Shown: piece after piece, positions 5,901 through 6,022 of the stretch
Layout of the letters: each line of letters starts with the position of its first letter
Numbering within the stretch: position 1 is the first letter of the stretch
DNA from: Bryobacterales bacterium
GTDB taxonomy: Bacteria; Acidobacteriota; Terriglobia; Bryobacterales; Bryobacteraceae
Assembly: GCA_020853155.1 (NCBI GenBank)
Contig: JADYZL010000540.1
Span: 1-6,022 of the forward strand
Direction of reading: 5' to 3'
DNA length: 6,022 nucleotides
Made by a program: the position numbers and the translations under genes
The notes under the pieces: generated by a model
The model's input: only the letters and a program-made list of their open reading frames with translations
What the model was told of the DNA's origin: nothing
The model's database searches: none

Positions 5901-5981
5901 CGGCGGCGGCTTTCTCAATTCGGGCTCAAAGGTTGGTTTTCAAGGATGGCATCCCATACGATGGAAGTTTCCTCTACTTCG
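5901..5981. promoter_or_regulatory. Divergent intergenic region between rlmD and trpS
   Basis: At most 81 bases lie between the two chosen starts. TTGGTT (5933-5938) and TACGAT (5957-5962), spaced 18 bases, form a weak candidate promoter toward trpS; its transcript would have a very short leader. A perfect short inverted repeat, GGATG-G-CATCC (5944-5954), lies in the spacer and could be an operator. No T-box leader, as found before some tRNA synthetase genes, can fit here. No clear promoter toward rlmD was found. Confidence 0.35.
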
Positions 5982-6022
5982 ATGAGACCACGTGTTTTCT
6001 CCGGAATGCAGCCCACGGGCAA
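5982..6022 (+). CDS. trpS: Tryptophanyl-tRNA synthetase, N-terminal fragment
   Basis: The last 41 bases encode MRPRVFSGMQPTG before the window ends. The RVFSGxQPTG signature is the characteristic N-terminal ATP-binding segment of bacterial tryptophanyl-tRNA synthetase, a class Ic enzyme that charges tRNA-Trp in the cytoplasm. The HIGH-like and KMSKS motifs would lie beyond the edge. The ATG at 5982 gives the usual short N-terminus but has no ribosome site. In-frame ATGs at 5961 and 5946 are alternatives, adding 7 and 12 residues, and AAGG at 5942-5945 is too distant from the former and too close to the latter. Confidence 0.85.
   Translation, partial: MRPRVFSGMQPTG

Overview
The window is ordinary, tightly packed bacterial chromosome at moderately high GC. 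I found no mobile element, CRISPR array, RNA gene or phage gene. Gene content (a PIN-TRAM membrane protein beside ispD and ispF, an RlmD-type methyltransferase, a PAMTM-type copper protein) and frequent TTG starts behind good Shine-Dalgarno sites suggest a Gram-negative, possibly Acidobacteriota. That placement is inference; no marker gene here settles it.

Layout from left to right: (1) the last 24 codons of an unidentified plus-strand gene, closed by a strong hairpin terminator at 80-128; (2) a roughly 350-base gap with a candidate extended -10 promoter but no convincing gene; (3) a plus-strand cluster of a four-helix membrane PIN-TRAM protein (YacL-like), then, after a 208-base gap, ispD and ispF overlapping by ATGA; (4) a minus-strand YeeZ-like Rossmann/SDR protein whose stop codon interlocks with that of ispF; (5) divergent from it, a plus-strand pair of a histidine-poor cupin and a CusF-like copper-binding putative lipoprotein, overlapping by 8 bases; (6) a minus-strand rlmD-type 23S rRNA m5U methyltransferase; (7) divergent from that, the first codons of trpS running off the right edge.

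Functional themes: IspD and IspF catalyse the third and fifth steps of the non-mevalonate (MEP) isoprenoid pathway. The PIN-TRAM gene is a frequent genomic neighbour of them. RlmD and TrpS are translation functions. The cupin and copper protein appear co-translated and are the least characterised part. I see no strong evidence of an undescribed system. The items most worth a second look are the cupin/copper pair, the interlocked stop codons at 2916-2919, and the palindromic extended -10 region at 284-299.
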